From the NCBI GenBank assembly GCA_037624485.1, contig JASJJC010000013.1, positions 1-24,832 of the forward strand: a stretch of 24,832 nucleotides of DNA. The letters run 5' to 3'. Every line of letters begins with the position of its first letter. Position 1 is the first letter of the stretch. Origin of the DNA: JAFMKE01 sp037624485 (GTDB lineage Bacteria > Bacteroidota > Bacteroidia > Chitinophagales > UBA8649). Position numbers and translations under genes: made by a program. Below, piece after piece: positions 9,107 through 16,932 of the stretch. Below the pieces are notes generated by a model. That model searched no databases and was not told the origin of the DNA. It saw only the letters and a program-made list of their open reading frames with translations.

Positions 9107-9385
9107 GTTGTTAGTTGTTTGATTTAAGATTTAAAGCAGGAACAATCTGAGCGCTGACAAGCCTACAAATAGCGCGAGCAAATATATTTATCCATACTTG
9201 GATAGAAGACGGCTTATCATGTTGAATTGACATTAGATGAAGGATACCTTTTTTGGACAAAGACTCGATGTTCCTGAGCACTTAGCACCTGGTTTAGCCT
9301 ACTAAAATCTAAACTACTGCAATCGTTATCCACCAACTGTGCATACTTAAGTAAAGACAAATTATCTTATCCAAAGACTTGGTTT
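9107..9385. other. Non-coding spacer before the transketolase operon
   Basis: This is the larger part of the 370-bp gene-free stretch at 9044-9413, between the secDF terminator and the transketolase promoter box. I find no convincing ORF, tRNA or riboswitch. The only structure I noticed is a small hairpin, TATCCA-TACT-TGGATA, at 9189-9204. It may be a long upstream regulatory region or degraded sequence. Confidence 0.5.
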
Positions 9386-9393
9386 TACATTTG
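9386..9393 (+). promoter_or_regulatory. Candidate -7 promoter box for the transketolase/vWA operon
   Basis: TACATTTG is a perfect TAnnTTTG match 20 nt upstream of the first transketolase ATG. There is no TTG at the usual -33 spacing. Confidence 0.5.
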
Positions 9394-9413
9394 TTGAAAC
9401 AAGCCCATACATT

Positions 9414-10259
9414 ATGTCTAACATTTCCAATTTAGAACAATTAGCCTCTCAAGTTAGGCGCGATATCTTACGTATGGTTCACGCAGTGAATAGCGGTCAC
9501 CCGGGTGGCAGTATGGGGTGTACTGAATTTTTTATTGCCTTGTATAAAGAACTTATGGATCATGACCCATCTTTTAATATGGATGGTAATAATGAAGATG
9601 TATTTTTCCTGTCCAACGGACATATTTCGCCTGTATTTTACAGCGTGTTAGCTCGTAGCGGTTATTTTCCCGTAGAAGAACTTAAAACCTTTAGAAAAAT
9701 TAATACCCGGCTACAAGGGCATCCTACTACTCACGAACATTTACCAGGCGTTCGTATTGCATCAGGAAGTTTAGGTCAAGGTATGAGTGTCGCAATCGGG
9801 GCCGCATTAAGCAAGCGCCGCAACAAGGACACCAAGTTAATCTATTCTTTACATGGTGATGGGGAATTACAAGAAGGACAGATTTGGGAAGCCACTTTAT
9901 TCGCCTCTGCTAATAAAGTAGACAATTATATAGCGACCATAGATGTAAACAGGCAACAAATTGATGGTCCTACCGATGAGGTAATGGCTATGGGAAGTAT
10001 TCGTAAAAAGTTTGAAGCCTTTGGATGGGAAGTTATGGATATCCAAGAAGGCAATGATATGCAAGCAGTAATGACTGGCATGCAAAAAGCAAAGACATTA
10101 ACGGGAAATGGAAAACCGGTTTGTGTGCTGCTTCATACAGAAATGGGTTATGGTGTAGATTTTATGCAAGGTACACATCACTGGCACGGTAAAGCACCAA
10201 ACGACGACCAACTAGCCAACGCTCTTGGCCAATTGGAGGAATCTATTGGCGATTACTAA
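9414..10259 (+). CDS. Transketolase, N-terminal (TPP pyrophosphate-binding) subunit
   Basis: This is the first half of a two-subunit transketolase, which moves two-carbon ketol units between sugar phosphates in the non-oxidative pentose phosphate pathway. At 281 residues it is the normal length for the split N-terminal subunit. Visible features are 'HAVNSGHPGGS' (His29 region), 'LSNGH' (His70), 'ASGSLGQGMSVAIGAAL', the TPP/Mg motif 'GDGELQEGQIWEA' from 148, and 'DVNRQQIDGPTDEV'. It should need the C-terminal subunit encoded at 13009-13974 for activity. It is the first gene of a tight plus-strand operon, with only 6 bp to the next start. Two vWA genes separate it from its partner, whereas split transketolase genes are normally adjacent. 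Confidence 0.95.
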   Translation: MSNISNLEQLASQVRRDILRMVHAVNSGHPGGSMGCTEFFIALYKELMDHDPSFNMDGNNEDVFFLSNGHISPVFYSVLARSGYFPVEELKTFRKINTRLQGHPTTHEHLPGVRIASGSLGQGMSVAIGAALSKRRNKDTKLIYSLHGDGELQEGQIWEATLFASANKVDNYIATIDVNRQQIDGPTDEVMAMGSIRKKFEAFGWEVMDIQEGNDMQAVMTGMQKAKTLTGNGKPVCVLLHTEMGYGVDFMQGTHHWHGKAPNDDQLANALGQLEESIGDY

Positions 10260-10265
10260 CAACAA

Positions 10266-11648
10266 ATGCATTGCTCACTCGTTAAAGAGAAGTATAGTAT
10301 TATCTTGAAGAAGTTATTCTTATTAATCTTTATTGTCCTCTGTAATTTAAGCTACGGGCAGGACACACCGCGGCAACAAAAGATATTATTTGTCTTAGAT
10401 GCTTCCGGGAGCATGGAAGCTATGTGGGGCAATGACACAAAAATGAATATTGCTAAGCAAATTTTGTATAAGCTTGTAGATAGCCTAGAAAAGACTAATC
10501 CTAATATTCAAGTTGGCTTAAGGGTTTTTGGTCATCAGTATCACAAGCGTTTAGATATTTGTACGGATTCCAAACTCGAAATACCATTCAGTTCCTTAAA
10601 TCAGGAGATCTTTGCAAGCACATTAGCCGCAATTCAACCCAACGGAAATACTCCAATCGCTTACTCATTGATTGAGTCAGCGAAGGACTTTTCAACGATT
10701 GAAAGTTTAAACTCCATTATTCTTATTACGGATGGGTTGGAAAATTGCGAAGGAGACCCTTGTGATGCTGCAAAATATTTAAATGAGAAGAGAATCTCCA
10801 TTAATCCATTTATCATTGGATTAGCGATAGAAGACTCCTTGGTTTCCTCATTTGATTGCATTGGTTCTTTTGTCAATGCAAAAGATGAAGCCTCCTTTGC
10901 CATTGTTCTGGACAACACCATCAAACAAGCCACAGGTAAAACGACCTTGAGTATTCATTTGCAAAGTAAAGCTCAGCAGACCATAAGCAATACCCCTATT
11001 ACTATTCAAGACAGCTACAGCCAGGAAACCTTGTATACCTACTTACATTGTCTGGGTAAAAAAGGCTTGCCCGATACCCTATCTATAGATCCAAGAGGAT
11101 GGTACACCGTCAAGGTACATACCTATCCAAGTATTTCAAGCCAATCATTTCAGCTCAATCCTGGAAAACATAATGATATAAGCATCACCATACCTAAATC
11201 GTATTTAGCTATTGAGCATCGCAAACAATACGATGAAAAACAAGCACATTATTTGGTTAAATATCAAGATGAATGGATCTATAATTACCGCTTAGATGAC
11301 CTGCCTCTATTGGAAGGTGAATATCAACTCAATGTCTGTTTCACTCCGCACAAAAGTGAAAATATACATTTAAGTAGTGATAAAGTTTATAAGCAGAATT
11401 ATCCCTCTAATGGAAAATTGTCCATTAAAAATAATCAAGCGCTAAGGGGAAGCGTATTTTACCGCGATACAGGTCCATGGCAGTTATGTGTGGATTTAGG
11501 CTTATTTAATGAAGATACCGAACTCAAGCTGCAGCCGGGCAATTACTCGTTAATATATATACAAGACGATAAATACAATAGCGAAGAGACCCATCGTTAC
11601 GACTTTGAAATGATTCCTGAACGAACCACTGTTATTCAATTAAGATGA
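10266..11648 (+). CDS. Secreted von Willebrand factor A domain protein, copy 1
   Basis: The 460-residue exported protein has an N-terminal hydrophobic segment (about 17-31) with cleavage likely before 'QDTP'. A TTG at 10305 would give a cleaner signal peptide starting KKLFLLIFIVL and is a possible true start. The vWA domain spans about 38-220 with a complete metal-binding MIDAS: 'DASGS' (45-49), Thr129 in 'NGNTPIAYSL' and Asp156 in 'ITDG'. It belongs to the known vWA family with 'GLRVFGHQ' and 'ENCEGDPC'. The remainder is predicted beta-sandwich material of unknown role. It is clearly paralogous to the next gene, with 'LPDTLSIDP' here matching 'NPDTLLIDP' there and similar C-terminal strands. 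It lies 6 bp after the transketolase N-subunit and overlaps the next gene by 4 bp. It likely binds a protein ligand in the periplasm or at the cell surface. Confidence 0.88.
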   Translation: MHCSLVKEKYSIILKKLFLLIFIVLCNLSYGQDTPRQQKILFVLDASGSMEAMWGNDTKMNIAKQILYKLVDSLEKTNPNIQVGLRVFGHQYHKRLDICTDSKLEIPFSSLNQEIFASTLAAIQPNGNTPIAYSLIESAKDFSTIESLNSIILITDGLENCEGDPCDAAKYLNEKRISINPFIIGLAIEDSLVSSFDCIGSFVNAKDEASFAIVLDNTIKQATGKTTLSIHLQSKAQQTISNTPITIQDSYSQETLYTYLHCLGKKGLPDTLSIDPRGWYTVKVHTYPSISSQSFQLNPGKHNDISITIPKSYLAIEHRKQYDEKQAHYLVKYQDEWIYNYRLDDLPLLEGEYQLNVCFTPHKSENIHLSSDKVYKQNYPSNGKLSIKNNQALRGSVFYRDTGPWQLCVDLGLFNEDTELKLQPGNYSLIYIQDDKYNSEETHRYDFEMIPERTTVIQLR

Positions 11649-13006
11649 GAATTCTAATTATTGCCATACTATGTAGTTGTTTTGCTTTGGGGGTCAATGG
11701 TCAATCCACTCCAGTCAATGTTTTGTTTGTAATGGATGGCTCTTCCAGCATGATGAAAAAATGGGGAAAAGAAGATAAATGGACAATTGCAGAAAAAAGC
11801 CTCTTGAGAATTGCAGATAGCCTAATAAACAAGTATGATAGTTTACGGTTCGGACTAAGGGTATATGGCCATCAAAGTCTACCTATAGAGAATGATTGCG
11901 AGGATACTGAGCTTAAAATGCCAATCGCAGCGCACAGCTTACTTGAGTTAAAAAATCGGATGATGGGCATCACGCCTAAAGGCATTACCCCTTTGGCCTA
12001 TACCCTCGAACAAACCCAAGAAGATTTTGCCGAATTTGAAGGTCAAAAAAATATCCTTGTCGTTATTACCGATGGCTCCGAAAGCTGCCTTGGAGACCCT
12101 TGCTCTATCTTGGAAATTCTATTGAAACAAGAAGTAATCATTAAGCCAGTTATCATCGGTTTAGATGTCGACATAGAATCTCTTAGGGATTATCACTGCA
12201 TCAAAGATGTGTTTAATCCGCATACTCCCTATGAGTTTGAAAAAAATATTTTGCGTGTAGTCACGCAAGCAATTAGCTATACAACATTACAGGTTGAGTT
12301 GCTCGATGGTCAACAAAAACCTAATCAGAGCAATATTCCTATACTTTTTTACAGCAATTCTCAAGAGCCAGATTACACATTATATCATCGCTTAGATCAA
12401 GCCGGTAATCCTGATACATTACTCATAGATCCCAGCTCCGAATACACTTTAATCATTCAGACATTACCTCCGATAACTAAAAAGGGTATTATACTGAAAG
12501 GAAATGAACATAATATCATCACAATTGCTGCACCAACAAGCTTTTTAGAAATTCAGACCATGCACGAAGGGGAAAGGGTGAATGTCATATCCGAAATACC
12601 TTATCTAATCAAGCAAAGTGAGCAGTCTGCTTATTTATTCAGTCATGAAACTAATAAGGTGCAAAGCTACTTGTATGGCACTTACGATATTGATATATTG
12701 ACATTGCCCATTACCCCTATTACTAATCTGGAACTTAATCAGCCAAACTATACCATTGAACTGCCAGCACCTGGCAAATTAAGGGTTAATGCTCAATTTC
12801 CAATTCATGCTGCATTATTCACAGAAATCAACAATGAGTTAGTAAATATTTACACCTTTACTGCCAATAGCAGGCAAGAAATATTAGATTTACAACCAGG
12901 GTTTTATAGCCTTGTCTATCGCTTTGATCATCAACGAAGTATGAAAGAAACGCGGATAGAGAATATAGAAATAAAATCTAAACAAACGCTTGATTTAAAA
13001 TTTTAA
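11645..13006 (+). CDS. Secreted von Willebrand factor A domain protein, copy 2
   Basis: This is a tandem paralogue of the preceding gene, 453 residues, starting inside its stop codon (ATGA overlap). The signal peptide is residues 1-19 ('MRILIIAILCSCFALGVNG', then QS). The MIDAS is complete: 'DGSSS' (31-35), Thr115 in 'KGITPLAYTL' and Asp143 in 'ITDG'. 'GLRVYGHQ' and 'ESCLGDPC' match the first copy, and the cysteine pairs suggest disulfides in an oxidising compartment. Residues about 210-453 contain two or more predicted beta-rich modules without a recognised family. The two copies have diverged well beyond recent duplication, so they probably have distinct, perhaps complementary, binding roles. 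Only two bases separate the stop from the transketolase C-subunit start, so translation is likely coupled into that gene. Confidence 0.88.
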   Translation: MRILIIAILCSCFALGVNGQSTPVNVLFVMDGSSSMMKKWGKEDKWTIAEKSLLRIADSLINKYDSLRFGLRVYGHQSLPIENDCEDTELKMPIAAHSLLELKNRMMGITPKGITPLAYTLEQTQEDFAEFEGQKNILVVITDGSESCLGDPCSILEILLKQEVIIKPVIIGLDVDIESLRDYHCIKDVFNPHTPYEFEKNILRVVTQAISYTTLQVELLDGQQKPNQSNIPILFYSNSQEPDYTLYHRLDQAGNPDTLLIDPSSEYTLIIQTLPPITKKGIILKGNEHNIITIAAPTSFLEIQTMHEGERVNVISEIPYLIKQSEQSAYLFSHETNKVQSYLYGTYDIDILTLPITPITNLELNQPNYTIELPAPGKLRVNAQFPIHAALFTEINNELVNIYTFTANSRQEILDLQPGFYSLVYRFDHQRSMKETRIENIEIKSKQTLDLKF

Positions 13007-13008
13007 TT

Positions 13009-13974
13009 ATGAGTGCCACAATAACATCTAAACTGCATACTTTTTCGGATAAGGAACAAAAAGATACTCGTTCGGGATTTGGCTTAGCTATGGATTATTT
13101 GGGTGAAACAAATCCAAAAGTTATGGCCATGTGTGCCGATTTAACGGGGTCATTAAAATTGAATGATTTTGCAAAAAATCATCCTGAACGTTTTGTTCAA
13201 TGCGGTATCGCTGAAGCAAATATGATTGGCATGGCTGCAGGACTAACGATTGGTGGTCAAATTCCTTTTGCAACAACCTTTGCAAATTTTGCAACAGGAC
13301 GTGTATATGATCAAATAAGACAAAGCGTTGCCTACTCAGGGAAAAATGTTAAGATTGCTGCATCTCATGCAGGTATTACCTTGGGCGAAGATGGCGCAAC
13401 TCACCAGATATTAGAGGACATTGGCTTGATGCAAATGTTGCCAGGCATGGTTGTCATCAATCCATGCGACCACAATCAAACCTATGCCGCTACCCTTGCT
13501 ACAGCTGCATATGAAGGCCCTGTTTATTTGCGTTTTGGTCGACCCAAAGTACCTAACTTTACTTCAAAGGACGATACTTTTGAAATTGGAAAAGGTATCT
13601 TAATGAATGAGGGAACCGATGTAAGCATAATTGCTACAGGTCATTTGGTTTGGCAAAGTATATTAGCAGCAAAAGAACTGGAAAAGAAAGGAATAAGTTG
13701 CGAAATCATCAACATTCATACGATAAAACCTTTGGATAATGAGCTGATACTGCAATCTGTCGCTAAGACCGGTAAAGTAGTAGTAGCCGAAGAGCACCAG
13801 CGTCTTGGAGGTCTGGGTAGTGCAGTGGCTCAACTACTTGCTGAACAAGCACCTACCCCAATGCGATTTGTTGCGGTAAATGATAGTTTTGGTGAAAGTG
13901 GCACACCCGCTCAACTCATGCTCAAATATGGTTTGGATAGCTCAGATGTAGTCAAAGCAGTAGAATCATTTTAG
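13009..13974 (+). CDS. Transketolase, C-terminal (pyrimidine-binding and C-terminal domain) subunit
   Basis: This is the second half of the split transketolase, 321 residues, normal for the subunit. It carries the pyrimidine-binding domain with the catalytic glutamate Glu69 in 'CGIAEANMIGMAAGL', then 'PFATTFANFATGRVYDQIR', 'SHAGITLGEDGATHQILEDIGLM' and 'GPVYLRFGRPKVP'. The C-terminal regulatory-type domain follows ('VSIIATGHLVW', 'VVVAEEHQRLGGLGSAVAQLL', 'VNDSFGESGTPAQLM'). The active site forms at the interface with the subunit encoded at 9414-10259. It follows the second vWA gene by 2 bp and precedes the S4 protein gene by 1 bp, so the five genes very probably form one transcript. Confidence 0.95.
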   Translation: MSATITSKLHTFSDKEQKDTRSGFGLAMDYLGETNPKVMAMCADLTGSLKLNDFAKNHPERFVQCGIAEANMIGMAAGLTIGGQIPFATTFANFATGRVYDQIRQSVAYSGKNVKIAASHAGITLGEDGATHQILEDIGLMQMLPGMVVINPCDHNQTYAATLATAAYEGPVYLRFGRPKVPNFTSKDDTFEIGKGILMNEGTDVSIIATGHLVWQSILAAKELEKKGISCEIINIHTIKPLDNELILQSVAKTGKVVVAEEHQRLGGLGSAVAQLLAEQAPTPMRFVAVNDSFGESGTPAQLMLKYGLDSSDVVKAVESF

Positions 13975-13975
13975 T

Positions 13976-14188
13976 ATGGCCAACCATCAATTTGCTTTAA
14001 GTCAAGATTACATCCAACTCAACCAATTACTCAAAGTAATGGGATGGGCAATGACTGGAGGAGAAGCCAATATTATTATCGATGCCGGCTTAGTCAAGGT
14101 AAACGGTGTAACCGAATGGCGGCGCAGAAACAAAATCTATAGCGGTTTTGAAGTATCCTATAAGGATGAAGTGGTGCAAATCGAATAA
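13976..14188 (+). CDS. Small S4-domain RNA-binding protein (YbcJ-like)
   Basis: This 70-residue protein is almost entirely one S4 RNA-binding domain: 'YIQLNQLLKVMGWAMTGGEANIIIDAGLVKVNGVTEWRRRNKI' in order, with the conserved 'G-A-K/N-x(6-8)-V-NG' spacing. It resembles the stand-alone COG2501/YbcJ group, thought to bind structured RNA or ribosome-associated RNA. It starts one base after the transketolase C-subunit stop (TAGTATG) and ends the operon. I see no strong terminator after it. The family assignment is good; its role in this operon is unknown. Confidence 0.88.
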   Translation: MANHQFALSQDYIQLNQLLKVMGWAMTGGEANIIIDAGLVKVNGVTEWRRRNKIYSGFEVSYKDEVVQIE

Positions 14189-14218
14189 GAATTCTTAAAT
14201 ACATCTCAAAAAATTCAT

Positions 14219-14226
14219 TATCTTTA
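14219..14226 (+). promoter_or_regulatory. Candidate -7 promoter box for the cold-shock gene
   Basis: TATCTTTA differs from TAnnTTTG only in the last base. It lies 68 nt upstream of the cold-shock gene ATG, just before a perfect hairpin. Confidence 0.4.
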
Positions 14227-14230
14227 CAAG

Positions 14231-14250
14231 AGCTAAGGCTAATCTTAGCT
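14231..14250 (+). promoter_or_regulatory. Leader hairpin of the cold-shock gene
   Basis: AGCTAAG (14231-14237) pairs perfectly with CTTAGCT (14244-14250) around a 6-nt loop, GCTAAT, with a flanking G-T pair possible. If transcription starts just after the box at 14219-14226, this hairpin sits at the very 5' end of the mRNA. It could stabilise the transcript or act in temperature control. No T run follows, so it is not a terminator. Confidence 0.45.
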
Positions 14251-14294
14251 TAATCAATTAAATAAATCCTGGTTATCTGGGTACAATAATTTTT

Positions 14295-14741
14295 ATGGGT
14301 AGATCACAAGAAACTTTTGGCAAAAAAGAAAGAAACAAAAAACAAGAGAAGAAGAAAAAAGATAAAGCTGAAAAAAAAGCCGCTCGTAAAGAGGAAGGCA
14401 AACAAAGCATGGATGATATGATTGCATACGTAGATCATAACGGAAATATCGTAGACACTCCTCCTGATCCATTATTGAAAGAAGAAATTATTGCTGAAAA
14501 TATTATAATTGGTATTCCTAAAAAAGAAGATTACGAAGACGAAGATCCAACAAGAACGGGTGTCGTTACTTTCTTTAATGATTCTAAAGGATACGGATTC
14601 ATCAAGGATAAAGAAACCCAAGAAAGCATCTTCGTGCATATTAATAACTGCGTTGATGAAATCATTGAAAACAACATGGTTACTTTTGAAACAGAAAGAG
14701 GGCCTAAAGGCTTAACTGCTGTAAAAGTGAAGAAAGTATAG
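14295..14741 (+). CDS. Cold-shock domain protein with basic N-terminal extension
   Basis: This is a 148-residue nucleic-acid-binding protein. Residues about 5-38 are a lysine-rich charged segment ('KKERNKKQEKKKKDKAEKK'). A linker follows with the Bacteroidota-typical 'DDMIAYVDHNGNIVDTPPDP' and 'AENIIIGIPKKED'. The cold-shock domain is at about 86-148: 'GVVTFFNDSKGYGFIKD' carries RNP-1 (KGYGFI), 'SIFVHI' is RNP-2, and the protein ends 'KGLTAVKVKKV'. It is longer than the ~70-residue CspA type but normal for this phylum-specific form. It probably works as an RNA chaperone. It is a single-gene unit with a structured leader and a terminator just after the stop. Confidence 0.93.
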   Translation: MGRSQETFGKKERNKKQEKKKKDKAEKKAARKEEGKQSMDDMIAYVDHNGNIVDTPPDPLLKEEIIAENIIIGIPKKEDYEDEDPTRTGVVTFFNDSKGYGFIKDKETQESIFVHINNCVDEIIENNMVTFETERGPKGLTAVKVKKV

Positions 14742-14760
14742 CACCATTTTAAATATATGT

Positions 14761-14791
14761 AAAAAGACTCAAGCTTATTTGGGTTTTTTTT
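14761..14791 (+). terminator. Intrinsic terminator after the cold-shock gene
   Basis: A 12-bp stem (14761-14772 with 14779-14790, two G-T pairs) closes a GCTTAT loop. The 3' arm merges into a run of eight T residues (14784-14791). It lies 20 nt after the stop. Confidence 0.8.
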
Positions 14792-14840
14792 CGTTTATAC
14801 CCGGACTCTTATCATTATAAATTTTTATAAAATAAGTACT

Positions 14841-14848
14841 TACCTTTA
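14841..14848 (+). promoter_or_regulatory. Candidate -7 promoter box for the cytochrome c peroxidase gene
   Basis: TACCTTTA (consensus TAnnTTTG, last base different) ends 4 nt before the ATG at 14853. If it is used, the mRNA would have almost no leader. No clear -33 TTG is present. Confidence 0.35.
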
Positions 14849-14852
14849 TACA

Positions 14853-15998
14853 ATGCATTTTAAACTGAATGTAATTGTTAGTTTGATTTTATTCTCGCTT
14901 ATTACTTCTTGTAAAAAAGAGAGTAAAGCAGATGACGACTTAATAATACTAAAAGAGTACGTAAACATACCCAATCAAGTCTATAACTATCGTTCGCCAA
15001 ATATACCTGCATTTTATTCTAATCAATTTATTGGCATTCAAGATAATACACCAGCTGACAACCCAACATCTAATTGGGGAGCCACATTAGGGCGAGTATT
15101 GTTTTATGACCCAATACTATCAAGAGATCTTTCAACAGCCTGTGCTTCATGTCATCAACAAGCAATTGGTTTTACTGATACAGCTCAGTTTAGTACTGGG
15201 ATCAACGGGCAAACTACCTTAAGGCATTCTATGGCACTAGGAAACTCAATGTATTATTTAAATGGCCGTTTTTTTTGGGATGAACGTGCTGCAACATTAG
15301 AGGAACAAGTCTTACAACCAATACAGGACCCGCTTGAAATGGGGATGACTTTAAGTGATTTAGCGGAGCGGCTACAAGCAACAGCTTATTACCCTATACT
15401 CTTCAGAAAGGCTTTCCCTGATGGAGAGATGAATAGTGAAAACATAGCTAAAGCATTGGCTCAATTCATTCGCTCGATGGTATCCTATGGGTCTAAGTTT
15501 GACCAAGGACGTGCATTAGTAAACGATGTATATCAAGATTTCCCCAATTACACCATCCAGGAAAATTTAGGAAAATCAATCTTCACTTCTCATAATAAAG
15601 TCAACTGTTTGAGTTGCCACAATACCGAAGCTTTAATTACAGATAATCCAAGAAATAATGGGCTCTACAAATTGAATCCGGATATTGGCATTAGTATCCA
15701 CAGCAATAACCCTTCAGATGCTGGGAAATTTAAAGCCCCGTCATTAAAGAATGTTGCCCTTCGTGGAAGGTTTATGCATGATGGCAGTCTGAAGAGCTTA
15801 AGGGAGGTAATTAAACACTATGATGGTAATATCAAGGATAATGAAAATTTAGATCCTCATCTCATCGATGTATTTACAACTTACCCCGTCGTTATGAACT
15901 TGAGCATCCAAGAAACAAACGCATTAGAAGCATTTTTGCATACATTAACTGATGAGCAATTTATAAACTCACCAAAATATAGCGACCCATTTTATTGA
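14853..15998 (+). CDS. Di-haem cytochrome c peroxidase, MauG/CcpA family lipoprotein
   Basis: This is a 381-residue exported lipoprotein with a short signal and lipobox 'LITSC', Cys20. It has two c-type haem sites, CASCH (97-101) and CLSCH (252-256), in the usual bacterial cytochrome c peroxidase order. Other family motifs are 'LGRVLFYDPILSRDLSTACASCH', 'FFWDERAATLEEQVLQPI', 'ALAQFIRSMVSY', 'FKAPSLKNVALRGRFMHDGSLKSLREVIKHYD' and 'ALEAFLHTL'. Classical members reduce H2O2 in the periplasm with electrons from small cytochromes or copper proteins; some relatives oxidise protein side chains. No dedicated partner is adjacent, so the substrate is unresolved. It is a single gene on plus, facing the NYN gene tail to tail with 116 bp and no clear terminator between them. 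Confidence 0.95.
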   Translation: MHFKLNVIVSLILFSLITSCKKESKADDDLIILKEYVNIPNQVYNYRSPNIPAFYSNQFIGIQDNTPADNPTSNWGATLGRVLFYDPILSRDLSTACASCHQQAIGFTDTAQFSTGINGQTTLRHSMALGNSMYYLNGRFFWDERAATLEEQVLQPIQDPLEMGMTLSDLAERLQATAYYPILFRKAFPDGEMNSENIAKALAQFIRSMVSYGSKFDQGRALVNDVYQDFPNYTIQENLGKSIFTSHNKVNCLSCHNTEALITDNPRNNGLYKLNPDIGISIHSNNPSDAGKFKAPSLKNVALRGRFMHDGSLKSLREVIKHYDGNIKDNENLDPHLIDVFTTYPVVMNLSIQETNALEAFLHTLTDEQFINSPKYSDPFY

Positions 15999-16114
15999 GA
16001 AGCGTAATCCCATCCTATTGTATTCTTAGTCATTTCAAACTATCGAGAAATCTTACTACTTAGATACAACGGTTATTCTTAATCTTTAAAATGTATTGGA
16101 AAACGTTGCCTTAA

Positions 16115-16840
16115 TCACTTTTTGTTCCGAACGTAAATCAACTTAAAACGACTATTGTCTTGTGTCCTAGTTTCGATTTCAAATCCTTTAAGAGACTTAA
16201 ACAAAGGCGTTAACTTTTCAAAGCCAAAGTTCCTGGAATCAAAGTTGGCTTGCTTCTTTAGAATTAAACTTCCTACATCACCCAAGAAAGCCCAACCATC
16301 CTCATCTGCTGCATCCGCCACTGAATTTCTTAGTAAGCGTAATACTTTAGGCGTGATTTTATCTAAGTTTTTCTTTTCGTTAAGCTCATCCTCATTCTCC
16401 TCGTCTTTATGTAGAATTTCCAAGTAAATAAACTTATCGCATGCTACAATAAAGGGATCAGGTGTTTTCTTCTCTCCGATGCCATACACGTGCTTCCCTG
16501 CTTCCCTTAATCGAGTAGCAAGCTTGGTGAAATCACTATCAGAAGAAACCAAACAGAAACCATCCACCTCCCGTGCATATAAGATATCCATAGCATCAAT
16601 TATCATCGCAGAATCCGTTGCATTCTTTCCGGTAGTATAAGCATACTGCTGAATAGGTGTAATTGCATTTTCTAATAATACCGCTTTCCAACGAGTAACG
16701 TGTGGACTGGTCCAATCACCGTAAATTCTTTTTATGGTAGGGGTGCCGTATTTAGCAATTTCTTCCATCATTTCTTTAATATACTTTGAGGGTATATTAT
16801 CTCCATCAATTAGAACTGCTAATTTATTCTCTTTAATCAT
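16115..16840 (-). CDS. NYN-domain putative ribonuclease with LOTUS/OST-HTH domain
   Basis: This is a 241-residue cytoplasmic protein. Residues about 5-142 are a NYN (PIN-like, LabA/DUF88) nuclease domain with its acidic metal-binding set: 'LIDGDNI' (Asp12, Asp14), 'KNATDSAMIIDAMD' (Asp76) and 'VSSDSDF' (Asp101, Asp103). A charged linker (about 145-160) leads to a winged-helix OST-HTH/LOTUS domain (about 160-236: 'KITPKVLRLLRNSV', 'GWAFLGDVGSLI', 'FGFEKLTPLFKSL'), a module that binds RNA, including G-rich or structured RNA in other systems. The pairing is a known bacterial architecture with an RNA-processing role, although most members are uncharacterised. It lies 92 bp downstream of the TetR gene on the same strand and appears to have its own promoter. 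Confidence 0.92.
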   Translation of the reverse strand: MIKENKLAVLIDGDNIPSKYIKEMMEEIAKYGTPTIKRIYGDWTSPHVTRWKAVLLENAITPIQQYAYTTGKNATDSAMIIDAMDILYAREVDGFCLVSSDSDFTKLATRLREAGKHVYGIGEKKTPDPFIVACDKFIYLEILHKDEENEDELNEKKNLDKITPKVLRLLRNSVADAADEDGWAFLGDVGSLILKKQANFDSRNFGFEKLTPLFKSLKGFEIETRTQDNSRFKLIYVRNKK

Positions 16841-16845
16841 TCCAT

Positions 16846-16877
16846 TAAAGGTACGAAAAATAAAAAGGTATGGTCAA
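16846..16877 (-). promoter_or_regulatory. Candidate promoter of the NYN-LOTUS gene
   Basis: On the minus strand there is a TTG (16877-16875), a 21-bp spacer and TACCTTTA (16853-16846), only 5 nt before the ATG. The last base departs from TAnnTTTG. Initiation would leave little or no leader. Confidence 0.45.
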
Positions 16878-16932
16878 TAAGATCTAAGAATATCACCTAA
16901 AGCAAAAGCTAAGCGCTTCATATGAGGGCCAG

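Noticed and set aside
9107..9413. A riboswitch or small RNA in the long transketolase leader
   Set aside because: Only one 6-bp hairpin is visible, with no conserved core such as a TPP or purine box; the length alone is not evidence.
9414..13974. A mobile element carrying the vWA genes into a formerly intact transketolase gene
   Set aside because: Both transketolase parts have complete native termini matching the ordinary split subunits, and there are no terminal repeats, target duplications or transposase genes; the insertion is between genes, not within one.
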